A stretch of 64,000 nt of DNA. Source: Neoceratodus forsteri (Eukaryota > Chordata > Ceratodontiformes > Ceratodontidae). Below the pieces are notes generated by a model, which saw only the letters and a program-made list of their open reading frames with translations, had not been told where the DNA came from and did not search any database. A program made the position numbers and the translations under genes. Where the stretch lies: contig CM057459.1 of NCBI GenBank assembly GCA_016271365.2, positions 486,155,501 to 486,219,500 of the forward strand. Reading direction: 5' to 3'. Below are positions 35,394 through 46,654 of the stretch, piece by piece. Every line of letters begins with the position of its first letter. Position 1 is the stretch's first letter.

Positions 35394-37171
35394 GTGAGTG
35401 TATCAGTCTTCCTATAAAATCAAGCAGCTCGGTTCTTCAATATCTAAAATAGGCACTAAGCACTCCTGTTCCCAGCACAGAAATCAATTACAAGGTGCTA
35501 TTATACAAACAGAAAAAAGAAATGGATAACAAAAAAAAAGCAAATAGCTCTGACTTCAAGATGCAGTCAAATAAAGCTTCAAACTCATTTGTTTCAGATA
35601 GCTTTCACCCACGCTTTCTGGAAAAAGGAGAATAAAAGCAAATATATTTGTTGGAGTAGGCCACTAAAATATATATTGCCTATATTTTCGAGTCTGCTTC
35701 AAGTCTGCTCTATTCTGATACCTTAGCAGATGACTATTAAGGAAGACGCCCAAACACACTCCGTCAAAAGAAAAGACGTTACCTAATTATTAGGTTCAGC
35801 TGGCAGAATTAGTCAGCAGGTAACAAGTATTGATTTAGTTAAATTCTGGGGAATGGATAGCAAGTGAAGGTAATTATCCTGTTACTATTAATTAGCTCTA
35901 TTAGTTATGTTAATTATCGTATTAGCTTTAGAAGTATCAACGGGCAGAAACCATATACTGTGATAATATGTTTATGGAGCCAATTGATAGCTACTGTATG
36001 ATTTAAGGAAAGTGAGTGAATACAAATGAACACATAATTCTTTTAAGTAAGCTCCAATAAAATGTATTAGGATCTGCACTGTTTTAATAGCCAGATCTAA
36101 AATTAGTCATTATACTCAATCTAAAGTCATCTTACTGTTTTACCAACAATTATAACCATCAGCCACACAAGAATAAAAATAAAAGAAAATCCACTCAAAA
36201 TTAATAGATAGCAATACAAATTGCTATCTAAATGCACATATACAAAAATACAAGGCAAAGAATATAAAACTCTTGAAAGAAAATCTCTCAAATGTCCAGC
36301 ACCAAGCTAAAGTTCTATTAACTGCTGACTGCAAAGAGGAAAGAAAGAAAGAGCATCTATTCCAAAAGGCAACCAGGGCTTTATGTCTTCAGCCCCCACA
36401 GGCCATTCCAGTGGCTAGCTCCTCATGTGGGCTGCTCCACTGCTGGGATCCAGGCACCAGAAAGTAGCAGCGAGCAAGACAAATGCTCTAGGCAGCAAAA
36501 CCTGCAACACAAGTTGGTCCGGAAAGAATAATGAAGTAGGGCAGTAATAGCAACTGTCCTTGTTTCAGAGGCATCTACAGCTCAGATTTGCAGCACAGTA
36601 ACAGCCTGCCATACAGAGCTGTTCAGGCAACAGTGGTTTACCTGTAGCAGAAAAAATGAAAGCGTATCATTGTTACTGCTGCTACTGATGACCATCAGTA
36701 TAGTGTGCAGCTGCGCATTCAGCAATCCCATCTCAAAAATAAAGCATAATACCAGCATAACTTAGTTATCACCAGTCTTAAGTGACTATTTAAATTATTA
36801 CTGAAGAGATAAGTGCTGATGAATGCTAACTGATTTTTAATAGCTGACATTTATAAGTCCATGTAAAAAGCTAAAATCATGTCACATCTCCCTTACCAAC
36901 CTTATAAATTAGTTCAGTACTTGAAATCTTTTATAGTTATATTTCATTCCCATCTGGCAACAACAGAGAATCTGAATTTCAAAGGTTTTAGTCACATGGC
37001 CTTGGTGACCCTGACTTACTGAGACTATCACTGCTGCAAAATTCTGCCTGTATTTCATTGCTTCACTGAAATGTGCAGTTGTTACTCTTGTATCTTAACT
37101 TAAAATATTTATGAGGGCTGATATGAACACATTTATAAGTGCAGAGTAAGCTTACTGCTGTCTCCTAAAAC
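35394..37171. other. unassigned AT-rich sequence
   Basis: No open frames of note, terminal repeats or SINE boxes. This is the longest stretch in the window without a recognisable element, and the best candidate for unique host intergenic or intronic DNA. Confidence 0.35.
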
Positions 37172-38767
37172 TGAAGGTGGACAAAGCAATGGGTCCTGAT
37201 GGAATTCATCCCAGAATTCTAAAAGAATTAAGGGAGGAACTAATGAAACCACTGACTACACTTTTTAATAAATCATAGGAGGATGGTGTGGTACCCGAGG
37301 ACTGGAGGAAGGTGGATGTGATTCCCTTTCACAACAGTGGGACCAAGACAGAGGCAGGAAACTACAGACCTCTCAGTCTGACCTCTGTGGTAGGGAAAGT
37401 GATGGAGTCATTTCTGAAGGAAAGAATAGTTGAGTACCTAGAGGCCAGTGGGGCACAGGACCCAAGGCAACATGGGTTCACAGCGGGAAGGCCATGTCAG
37501 ACGAATCTAATAGATTTCTTTGACTGGGTGACTAAAGTAGTAGACCAGGGAGAGGCTGTGGACATGGCCTACCTAGAATTTAGCAAGGCATTTGTCACAG
37601 TCCCACACAAAAGATTAATAGTCAAATTAACCAGCCTGGGAGTGGGTCCCAGGGTGGTAGCCTGGGTAAAACATTGGCTGCATAACAGGACACAGAAGGT
37701 AATTGTAAATGGAGTCCACTCTGAAGAAAGAGGAGTTACTAGTGGGGTACCGCAGGGTTCAGTATTGGGTCCAGTCCTTTTTAATGTCTTCATCAGTGAC
37801 ATTGCAGAGGGACTGGAAGGAAAAGTATGCCTTTTTGCAGATGACACAAAGATCTGCAACAGGGTTGATACACAAGGAGGTGTGGAAAGGATGAAAAGGG
37901 ACTTGGCAAGGTTGGAGGAATGGTCAGAAGTATGGCAGCTAGGATTCAATGCAAAGAAGTGCAAAATAATGCACCTGGGAAAAAAGAATCCAGGGAAAGA
38001 ATACACAATGGGTGGGGAGGTAGTAACAACAACAAAAAAGGAAAGGGACCTGGGGGTAATCATACCAGATGACCTTAAGGTTAGCAAGCAATGTGAGAAG
38101 GCAGTAGGGAGGGCTGGGGGTATACTGGGATATATAGGGAGAGGCATCAGCAGCAGAAAACAGGAAGTTGTTATCCCTCTGTACAGACAGTTGGTGAGAC
38201 CCCATCTGGAGTACTATGTCCAGTTCTGGAGATCCCATCTCCGCAAGGACATAGACAGGATAGAGGCAGTCCAGAGGAGGGCAACTAAAATGATGCAGGG
38301 TCTGCAAGAGAAGCCGTATGAGGAGAGACTAAAGGAGCTTAATATGTACACTCTTGAGGAAAGAAGGGAGAGGGGGGACATGATAGAAACTTTTAAGTAC
38401 CTCAGTGGAATCAACAAAGTCCAAGAGGGTAGCATCTTTCAGAAAAAGTGATGTGCAAGAACAAGGGGACACAATTTAAAGATAGAAGGAGGGCGGTTCG
38501 GGGCAATGGGAGGAAGTATTATTTCACAGAGAGGGTAGTGGATGCATGGAACAGCCTTCCTGAGGAGGTTGTGGGGTCTAAAACTGTGGAAGAATTCAAG
38601 AATGCATGGGACAGACATAAGGCAATTCTTGTGGGGGGTAGGAAGAAATAGGCTGTTGGTTAACTAGGATCTGCAGCCTATCCTGTAGGTAGGGAAATGG
38701 GCAGACTAGATGGGCCAAGCGGTCCTTATCTGCTATCAAAGTCTATGTTTCTATGTTTCTATGTTTC
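37172..38767 (+). mobile_element. CR1-type LINE, copy B (5'-truncated)
   Basis: It starts abruptly inside the RT-coding region (aaactgaaggtggacaaagc) and ends in the tandem 8-mer tail ctatgttt (38743-38767). Copy E at 46.7-49.3 kb is very similar throughout, so the two are the same subfamily. Confidence 0.93.
37288..38451 (+). pseudogene. CR1 RT, copy B, 387-codon open frame
   Basis: An uninterrupted RT domain: [66 protein letters not shown] and the CR1 C-terminal block [18 protein letters not shown]. Motif A, expected as YLDFSKAFDTVPH, reads YLEFSKAFVTVPH. Both aspartates, including the metal-binding one, are lost, so the enzyme would be inactive despite the open frame. The ATG is internal to the ORF2 gene; the real start and the endonuclease are missing through truncation. 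The C-terminus continues past a stop at 38449-38451. Confidence 0.9.
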
Positions 38768-39250
38768 ATGCTGAGTGTGCTCCTGCAGACAAACTTGCAG
38801 CAGTGAGCCCCTGAGAGGTTCTCCCTATTGTACCAGCAGCTAAGCAGGTGTGGTTGACATAGAAAATGTCAGCAGGCACTGGCTGGCACTGTTCCCATAG
38901 CAACCACCTTCAAAAACAGCCAATGCTGTTTAGCTGGGCTGTGGGTACTCTGTGGTGCTCAGGTGTTAGTGTCAACTATGTTTTTAACTTGGAGCTAAAT
39001 CTTCATCAATGTGGTAACATTCAAATGTTATTTCAGAAAATACCTCTTATCATATCATGTCTGACACTTTCAAATTCCTTGAATGCCATGATTTGTCACC
39101 TAAAATACTTACAGAAAAATAATGTGCAATAAAAGCTATGTAACTACTCAGGTTAAATGTCCACTTACACACAGGAATAAATGTGCACCTGCCAAACAGG
39201 GCCAGTAGTAACACAGAATAAAGATGTAATAACCTGAAGAGAGGGAATAG
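38768..39250. other. unassigned sequence
   Basis: Short spacer between the CR1 tail and the L2 tail. Nothing identifiable. Confidence 0.3.
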
Positions 39251-40760
39251 AAGATAATAATAATAATCATAATAATTTGTATTTATACAGCACCTTTCTG
39301 TTTCCAAGGTGACAATTTAAAACAATTTAAAAACAACCATTATAAAATCCTGTAATACTCAACACAGCTAAAATCATAATCAGATAAACAATTCAGTTCT
39401 CCAAGAAGGATTTTTGCCAGAGGAAAGTTTTCAGACCCTTCTTAAATTCCTCCACAGAAGTGCACACCTGTAACCGACGGGGCAGAGAATTCCAAAGGGT
39501 GAGAGCAGCATAAGCAAAAGCTGTAGAACCAGATGATTTCAAATTCACCCTTGGAATCTCTAGCAACCCCTCGTTGGCTGAGCGGAGCAATCGACCAGGG
39601 CAGTAGAGTACCAGAAGTTCTTTCAGATGTACCAGACCCTGACCGTGTAGGGCCTGGAAAGTCAGTAAACCGACTTTAAAGGCGTTCCGCCACCATATTG
39701 GCAGCCAGTGCAGTTCCTGCAGCACCAGAGTAATATGACAGGATCTACTAGAGCCCGTCAAAAGCCAGGCTGCTGTGTTCTGCACCAGCTGCAGGCGACA
39801 GATTTCAACCCCTGAACGCCCTAGATGAAGGGAGTTGCAGTAGTCCAGGCATGAGGACACAAAGGCGTGGACCAAAGTTGGAAGGTCGTCAGATGGAATC
39901 AGATGCCTAATCCTGGCGATGTTCCTAAGATGGTAAAAGAAGGTCTTGACAACAGCCAATACCTGTGACTGCAGTGTCTGTCTATCATCAAAAACCACCC
40001 CCAGGTTACGCACCCATTCAGAGATCAGGAGAGGAATGCCGCCAAGAATAATTCCGGAAGGCGCTCCAACACCCGACCTCCCTATCTGTCGACCCGGGTC
40101 CACAACCAGTACCTCTGTCTTTTCTGAGTTCAACTTCAGCCAGCTAGAATCCACTCACTCCTGGATTTCTTTCAGACAGTTGTTAAAGACCGAGAGAGCT
40201 CCATCCTGGTCGGGTGCAAAAGAAAGGTATAGCTGGGTATCATCTACGTAACAGTGAAACCTCAGCCCACACCTTCTTACAATGTCTCCAAGGGGTAGTA
40301 TATACACTGCAAACAACATGGGTGACAGTACAGAACCCTGAGGCACCCCATACAACAAAGCCATTGGGCCCAATGAAAAAACCCCGGACACAACTCTTTG
40401 TGATCTCCCCGTGAGGAACGTAGTGAACCATCTTAAGATGGTCCCCAATATTCCACATATGTTCCTCAGGTGTCCTATCAACATCATGTGATCCATGGTG
40501 TCAAAAGCTGAAGAAAGATCTGGAAGAACCAAGGTGGAGCAACTTTTCTGATCTCTTGCCATCAGGAGATAATTGAGCACCTGAACCAGTGCAGTCTCGG
40601 TACTATGTCTTTTACGAAAACCGGACTGAAGGGGTTCATAGATGTCATGGATGGTAAAATGGTCCTCCAGTTGAGCTGCCACTACTTTCCCAATCACCTT
40701 CCTGACAAAGGGAAGAGGGGAAGAGGGGAAAAGGGAACCAAAACAGTTAAAAAGCCTATC
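39251..40760 (-). mobile_element. L2-type LINE, 5'-truncated
   Basis: RT and C-terminal coding on the minus strand, followed by a 3' end reading gctgtataaatacaaatt and then ATT/AAT microsatellite units (39253-39285). That conserved end with short tandem repeats is characteristic of L2. About 1.5 kb remains, beginning in the RT. Confidence 0.85.
39393..40697 (-). pseudogene. L2 reverse transcriptase, C-terminal half
   Basis: The frame 40697-40155 has [42 protein letters not shown] and FHCYVDDTQLYLS, the RT catalytic core with both aspartate sites kept. After a stop the same protein continues in 40154-39393 with SEKTEVLVV, HAFVSSCLDYCNSL, RLQLVQNTAAWLLT and LTLWNSLPRRL, the standard L2/CR1-group C-terminal region. 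Few breaks are visible, so this is among the better preserved coding regions in the window, though truncated. Confidence 0.88.
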
Positions 40761-41189
40761 ATGCAGCTATGGGGGGAGGGGGGAGTGAAGACTTGCATCA
40801 AAGGCAGAAAAATAATTAAAAATGGGATGAAAAAGACCATAATCCTTTATGAGAATGTGTATATAAGGCCACTGTGGGTCTCAGAACATAGGCCCATGAG
40901 AGTGGCATGTGGGGGGAGAACTGGAAACACACATTCGTATATGTTAATGGCCAACTGAATGCCACACTACATGTGATTGTGTATCTGAGGTGAGAAGCTA
41001 CCAGCAAGTTTGCCAGTTAATTTCATCATTGAAGCCACATGGATTAGAAAATGTTCCTAATTCAAGAATCTACCTTACTTCTTGTTTCTCCAATATTATG
41101 TTGTAGTCCCCTCCTCTTTTGGGGGGCTGTACTTGCTCTAGACCCCAAAACTGCAGGGACACTCCACTGTGGCCTCTCTCTCTTTGAAA
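40761..41189. other. unassigned sequence
   Basis: Purine-rich at its left (40710-40790), otherwise featureless. Confidence 0.3.
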
Positions 41190-42590
41190 TGTGTAGCCGC
41201 ACTCAAGGAATCATCTCAAGCTGTTTTTCCCACATCAAGCTTGTCACAGGGGCAATGAAGAACATAAATGACCCCCATAGTATTACAGATGTGGCTACTG
41301 ATGTGGTATGTGCAACCTGTGTATAGATGACAAAACTCCTGCTTTCTTGAAGTGTGACCACATACTGAACACTGCCCACATGGATATATATCCAACCTTA
41401 GGGGTCCAAGCAAGAGATGTCCTCCAGTATTGGGTTCTGTTTTATATGCCACATGATCTGTATGTATGGTTCCACCATGTCATGGTGACAAGAATTTCAC
41501 AGACCTCCCTCACCGTGACATATTGTCACTGAGATCCCTGACTCCAACAGGTCCCTACTGCTACCAGGGATCACACTGACACTTGTTTGGTGTTAATTGG
41601 GGGGAGGCTCTGCCCCCTGCACCCCCTGACTTATGGATTCCAACTCTGGAGAGGGGGGAGGCAGATGTCAGGGGACAGTGGACAAACCCAGGAGTCAAAG
41701 AATCATTCTTCACTCCGACAACCCGTTCAACTCTGCAAGTGTCGAAGGGTTGGTGTCTCTGTGGGGAATTTGATGTAACAGCATTGCTGTTACAATGGTA
41801 TATGTGTATGTACTAATTTGTTCTTAATACTTTGTGCTTTCTTGGAACAAATAATGCGGTGATACCTAAATATAGATCCCGTGGAGGGGTGATCTTGTAA
41901 GACGTAACAATATTTATTGATAATGCTTCTAATTCTGAACATATGTTGAATGTGCCTGGTTGTGAACGTGATTCTATTATGTTGTATGTCCATTTGAAAA
42001 TTCCTTGTGATGGCCTTTTTCTCAAGATGTTCTGTGCTCTTAATGCAACTTGTTTAATATTATGAAGCTTATATCCTATTTCTATAAACCTAGATGCAAT
42101 GATATTAGATTATTTTTCATACTCAGATTGGGTGCTACAATTCCTTCTGGCTCTCAAAAATTGAGAGTAAGGGATATTATTTTTAAGTTTTTCAGGATGG
42201 AAACTTCTCGAGTGCAGTAATCCAGCAATAGTAAATCCCCTGATAACCCACACCCCCTCGTGGCTTATTGCTTAAGTAATGGATCACCTGGTAATCACAT
42301 ATAGCTTTTTGTGTTGTTCAGAATGTCCATACACATGGACTGATATTGCTCTCTGAATTGACTCACAATGGTTCCACCTTAATTGATTGGTTTGATAATG
42401 ATAGTTTTGTCCTGTTCCAAATTGGCTAATGGTTGTTTCTGTTTATATGTTGACTTAAGCCTGACCCCTGGTGCTATCCCTTAGAACTTGTTCTGATATG
42501 TCTTTTTTTCAACAAGTCCTATAAAGGTTTCGACCACTGCATTCTTATCTGTGTTTGGTGTATGGGTGGGGTGAAGGGTAAACCATATGA
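41190..42590 (-). mobile_element. Penelope-like element remnant
   Basis: Minus-strand pieces in order match a Penelope-like retroelement: IIIKPIN-GGTIV near 42390-42430 (the conserved IKPADKGG-type RT box), IINKYCYVLQDHPSTG and CSKKAQSIKNKLVHTH in 41993-41790 (the thumb region before the endonuclease), then the GIY-YIG endonuclease in 41452-41216. Most of the RT core is missing. No LTR-like Penelope repeats were found. Confidence 0.72.
41216..41452 (-). pseudogene. GIY-YIG endonuclease domain of the Penelope-like element
   Basis: The frame shows a Cys cluster (CGQCSVCGHT), then YTGCTYHISSHICNTMGV, IYVLHCPCDKLDVGKTA. The spacing of CxxCxxC, a further Cys, IYVL.CPC and the .VGKT end matches the linker-plus-GIY-YIG region of Penelope-like elements. 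There the nuclease nicks target DNA. The usual YVGKT is DVGKT here, so the second Tyr is lost. Confidence 0.75.
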
Positions 42591-42789
42591 TTAACATATC
42601 ATGTAATGTGATGCTATTCAGTCACATTTGCAGAGGCAGAGGTGGGGGGAGGAGGGTGCCACCAGGGGATGGGAGGTGGTATATGAATACAAAGTTTTTG
42701 GGAGGAGGGGTGGTATTATACAGCACAGTGGGTGTGGGGAGGTATTTATTTTTTTAGAGATGCAATTAGCCTAGTTTTTTGCCCACAAA

Positions 42790-44515
42790 TTGCATACATT
42801 TGTGTGACTACATGAACTGGCAAGTCATGAAGGTTTTCTGTGTGAATTTGGTTAATTCAGCAGGGTAAATAACTATGCAAATTTTGATTACCAGTGTAGC
42901 ATTTTGGCAACTTTGCCCAACTCCAATTGTAAAGAGGTGCAATGGTATTTGTGGAAACAAGTGTGATTGAAGCAGGATGCCAGCTTATAGCTTCAGATGG
43001 GATGGTTGAAATAGGGTAGAATGAATTGTCATGTGAAATAGACTGGGTAAAAGGCTTGATGTCATTGTTCACTGGGGGACTAATTACCTCAGTTGCAGGC
43101 CTCTGGGGAAGTTATGATAGCTTTAAAAAGCTCAGAGGTAAGCTTGAGCTGGCAGAAGCCTCAGTTACATTTTTTGAGGTCCCGATCTGTTTGAACAGGT
43201 GGGAGAGGAGAAATTTTTCTGATTTACTGCTTCAGTGAATATCTGAAGGAGTGGCACAGAGAGAAGGGATTTGGCTACCTGGGGGAGTGGGCACACTTTT
43301 GCAGGGATAGAAAGCTATTCAAGTGATATATCCTTCATCATTCTAAGGAAGGCACCAGGATGCTAGGCAACATTTTTCAACAGCATACTGTGTGGCCTTT
43401 AAACAGCAGGGGTAGCAGATCAGAGGAAAACATAATAGGTGCACCTACTCCATTGAAGGAAGCCTAGATAGCCTTTTCCAGCACTAGAAGACAGGGAGGG
43501 AGTAGTATCATATAAAAAGCAGGGTAATGGTGAAATTGGAAAAAGTTATACTATCAATAGTGTAGTATATAGACCACATCACATTAAGAGGATGCTGTAA
43601 TAAATGGGGAGATAAGATTAAAAGGACAAAGAGGCAGTGGAAGTGCTTCTAATGGGAGGCTTCAACATGCAGACATGGATTGGAGGATCCCTGTAGCAGC
43701 AAGTACAAGAAGTCAGCAAGTACATAAGTAGACACGTTTCCTGAAACATTTCTTATACAGAGAGTAGAGGAGCCTACAAGTGCAGCAATCATTCTTGACT
43801 TGGTACTTAAAAATAGGGACTGTGCTGTGGAGGTAGCAGTGTTTGGACCCACTAGGAACCAGCAACCACCAGACAGTTTGGTTTGACATGAAATTTGAAA
43901 GCAGAGAAAAATCAGTTCCAGACTAAAGTCCTGTATTTTAGGAGAACTGAGTTTGACAGGATGAGGGAGCTGCTGATGGGGAAACTAGAGGGGATGAGGA
44001 TAGCAGTGCTGGGTTGAAGCAAAGTGGGAACTGATTAAAAAGGGGATAACAGAGGTCACAATTAATTGTGTATGGGTAATATGAAAGAAGAAGATGGGTA
44101 AAAAAAAATCATGGTTCACAAGTGAAGTAGGGCAGCTGTAAGGGTGAAGAAAAAAGGCATTTAAAAGTACTGAACTAGACAAGAAGAGACAGGGAGGGTG
44201 GAGTTTCATATCAGAATGAAAAAGGCTAGCAGGTCCATGAGGAAGGCTAAGGCTGAAGCAAAACTGAGGATAACAAAGGGCAGAAAAAAAGGGGAAAATA
44301 ACTTATTTTCTTACATACGAGAAAAGATGAAACTTAGGGAGGGTACAATCAGAATAAAGCAAGGGGATGAATCGAAAGAAGTGAACAAAGTAAAGGTAGG
44401 TATCTTGAACAGAAAATTCTATTTGTTGTTCACAGTGGAAGAAAAGGGACCAATGTCTGATTGTGAAATCAGGGCAAAGTGACAAGGGGAGAGGGCAAAA
44501 ATGAGGATCTGTCTT
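42790..44515 (+). mobile_element. CR1-type LINE fragment, copy F
   Basis: Plus-strand fragment spanning the end of an ORF1 esterase (HWGTNY near 43060, EYLKEWHREKGFGYLGEW near 43230, then a degraded DG-H block) and the second half of the endonuclease. VVYRPH lies near 43565, a GGFNMQTW box near 43655, and GTSNHQTVWF near 43860. The RT is missing. It abuts the oppositely oriented 3' end of CR1 copy H. Very degenerate, with stops throughout. Confidence 0.65.
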
Positions 44516-44559
44516 GCCCACATCTTTTTGTTTTCTATTAGCAAGACCATATTTTCCTG

Positions 44560-45383
44560 ATAAATGCGATGTAATTGTATATGGAAGATGGCAGAAAAAT
44601 CTATGGGACCATCTAGTCTTCCCATAGTTCTTTATCTGCATTGGGAAGGGACCTATTGTTATCTGTCCTACCCTTTCCACCCCCTGCTCCCTTCACTACT
44701 GTTTGCAACCTGAGTAACCATGAAACCCATCACTTTGTCCCAGTCATGCTTAGAACCATTTATGGTCTTGGCTTCCACCACATCCACTTGCAGACTGTTC
44801 CAAGGCTCCACTACACTTTCTGTACAGTAGAATTTTCTCACATCCCTCCTAAACCTTCTCCCCAAAAAGTTTCCACTCAGGACTTCAGATTCTTGAATCT
44901 TTACACCTGTTAAATAATTCCTCACAGTTCACCTTGTTTATTCCCTTCATGAACTTGAAGGTTTCTTTCACATTCACCCCCCCCCTTCGCCGGCCTCCAG
45001 TGAGTATATGTTCAGTGCCTTGAGACTATCCTCATAAGATTTGCACTCTTGGCTCAGAATCATCTAGGTCACCCTACATTGCACTATCTCCAGCCTGTCC
45101 TTATCCTTCCTTAGGTGAGGACTGCAGAACTGAGCTTGGTATTCCAGGTGTAGCCTTACCAGTGATCTATAAAGAGGCAGTAATATATCCTTTTTCCTGC
45201 TGTCAATACCTCTTCCAATAATCCCAGCATCCTATTAGCCTTACTATAGGCCTTGTTACACTGGGCTGATTGTTTGAGGGAGTCACTAATGATCACTCCC
45301 AGGTCTCTTTCCTCTCTGCAGTAGTGCTCAGTTATACCTCTCCCGTCCAGTACTCTGTCAGGGATTTTTTGTTTCCTAGGTAG
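44560..45383 (-). mobile_element. CR1 copy H, 3' part
   Basis: Minus-strand CR1 from mid-RT to 3' UTR: REERDLGVIISDSLKQSAQC in 45413-45156, and VEPWNSLQVDVVEAKTI in 44925-44668. The sequence stops at 45383 exactly where a TAGGGCT-ended insertion begins. The missing upstream half is found at 61950-64000 in the same orientation, with at most about one codon lost across the junction. Confidence 0.8.
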
Positions 45384-45780
45384 GGCTGGGTAAAATTTAA
45401 CTTTGACTGGCACAATTCTGGTAAAATTATGATTTTGCTTCTGTGAAATTTTGTAATGTTTCCATGAAAATGTGAAATTTCACCAAAATTAGGATTTCAG
45501 TTATTTCCATATAATATATAAAGTATTTGCCCAGATTACACCATATTGGGCATGCTGACTTTACTAAGGCCAATACAGAAGAATGACAAGTTTTATATTT
45601 CTGTCTTTAAAGGTGACTAAGTTATAATATTCCAAACATTCAGAAAATTGTTCATTAAATTTTGCAATAGTGCAAACTGTCGAATTTTAATCCCCTATAA
45701 CAATAAAACTAGAGAACTGACTATCACCAGTTTTGTTATGTTCATTGACCCTAAATGTTAGGTTTTAAACCCACCCCCAT

Positions 45781-45850
45781 GGCCCAGAAGCAGAGTGTCA
45801 TGCTGCTGTGCTGATGATCTGGGTTCAGAAGCAAGCCTGGGAAGTCACAT
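45781..45850 (+). repeat. Possible tRNA-derived SINE head
   Basis: A-box-like ggcccagaagcagagtg is followed at tRNA spacing by tctgggttcagaagcaa, a B-box-like sequence. The region resembles 53272-53345, which shares gggtcagaagcaa at the same place. Short and diverged. Confidence 0.35.
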
Positions 45851-46077
45851 CAAGAGGCAAGCCATGGCTGAGACTGTTGCAGCTTGGCAGTGCATCTCCA
45901 TCAGGGAAGGTTTCTGGCAGCAGGTTCCACCAACACAATGACTCCTGCGGCTTGGCCAGGGAACTTGCTCCTGCTGCAGGGGAAGCTGTGGCTGTGTGTG
46001 GCTGACAGAGGCATCGCCACTAGCAATGGAGGTGGGAGGGGGAAAATGTGGGAAAAAAATTGGTAGTCAACTGAATG

Positions 46078-46363
46078 TAGAGATGTGTGAAGTCTGCAAA
46101 ATTCATGAGTTTTGTGCAATTCAAGGAGCGCATTTTGCAGAATTCACAGTCTGTGGAATTTCACCATCAAGCATGAAATTTCACCCACTAATTTCATGCT
46201 TCGTAGCTGATTTCATGCTCTGAGTGGAAATTTTCAGTGAAATTCACACAATTCGTGCAAAGCCAAAGTCTGCCATGACAGAGGAGACTTTGTGAATTCG
46301 GCAAAGGGTGAAGTTTTGCACTGCCTGACTTCACCCACAAATTTTTACTTCTCAGCATCTCTA
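46078..46363. mobile_element. hAT-type MITE, 286 bp
   Basis: The ends are tagagatgtgtgaag and its imperfect inverse ...cagcatctcta. Flanking 8-bp copies ACTGAATG (46070-46077) and ACTGAGTG (46364-46371) differ at one base, matching the 8-bp target duplication of hAT transposons. There is no coding capacity. It is nested inside the TAGGGCT element. Confidence 0.8.
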
Positions 46364-46654
46364 ACTGAGTGATAGATGGGTTTAGCCTGATCAGGGTACA
46401 TCTTTGTGAACAGGGCATATCCCAGAGAGAGATGAGCTGCCAGCTGGGAGAAAAAACAATGTGGAAAAAAAGAGGCTGTGTGTGTCAACTCTCTGTTCTC
46501 TTGTTCAAAGATTGGCCAAGCTATAGGCAACCCAAAATTCCAAAAAAGATCTGAATTTTATGGACTATTGTGAAATTGTGGAATGTTGTGATACTTTTGT
46601 CCAAATCATGTCTTACACATTTTGCCCAGCCAAACACTTTAGCGGCCTTTGTAG

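Noticed and set aside
37569..38147. 192-codon open frame on the minus strand
   Set aside because: It lies antisense to the CR1 copy B RT and has no domain of its own; the same antisense shadow recurs at 48353-48968 and 56920-57480.
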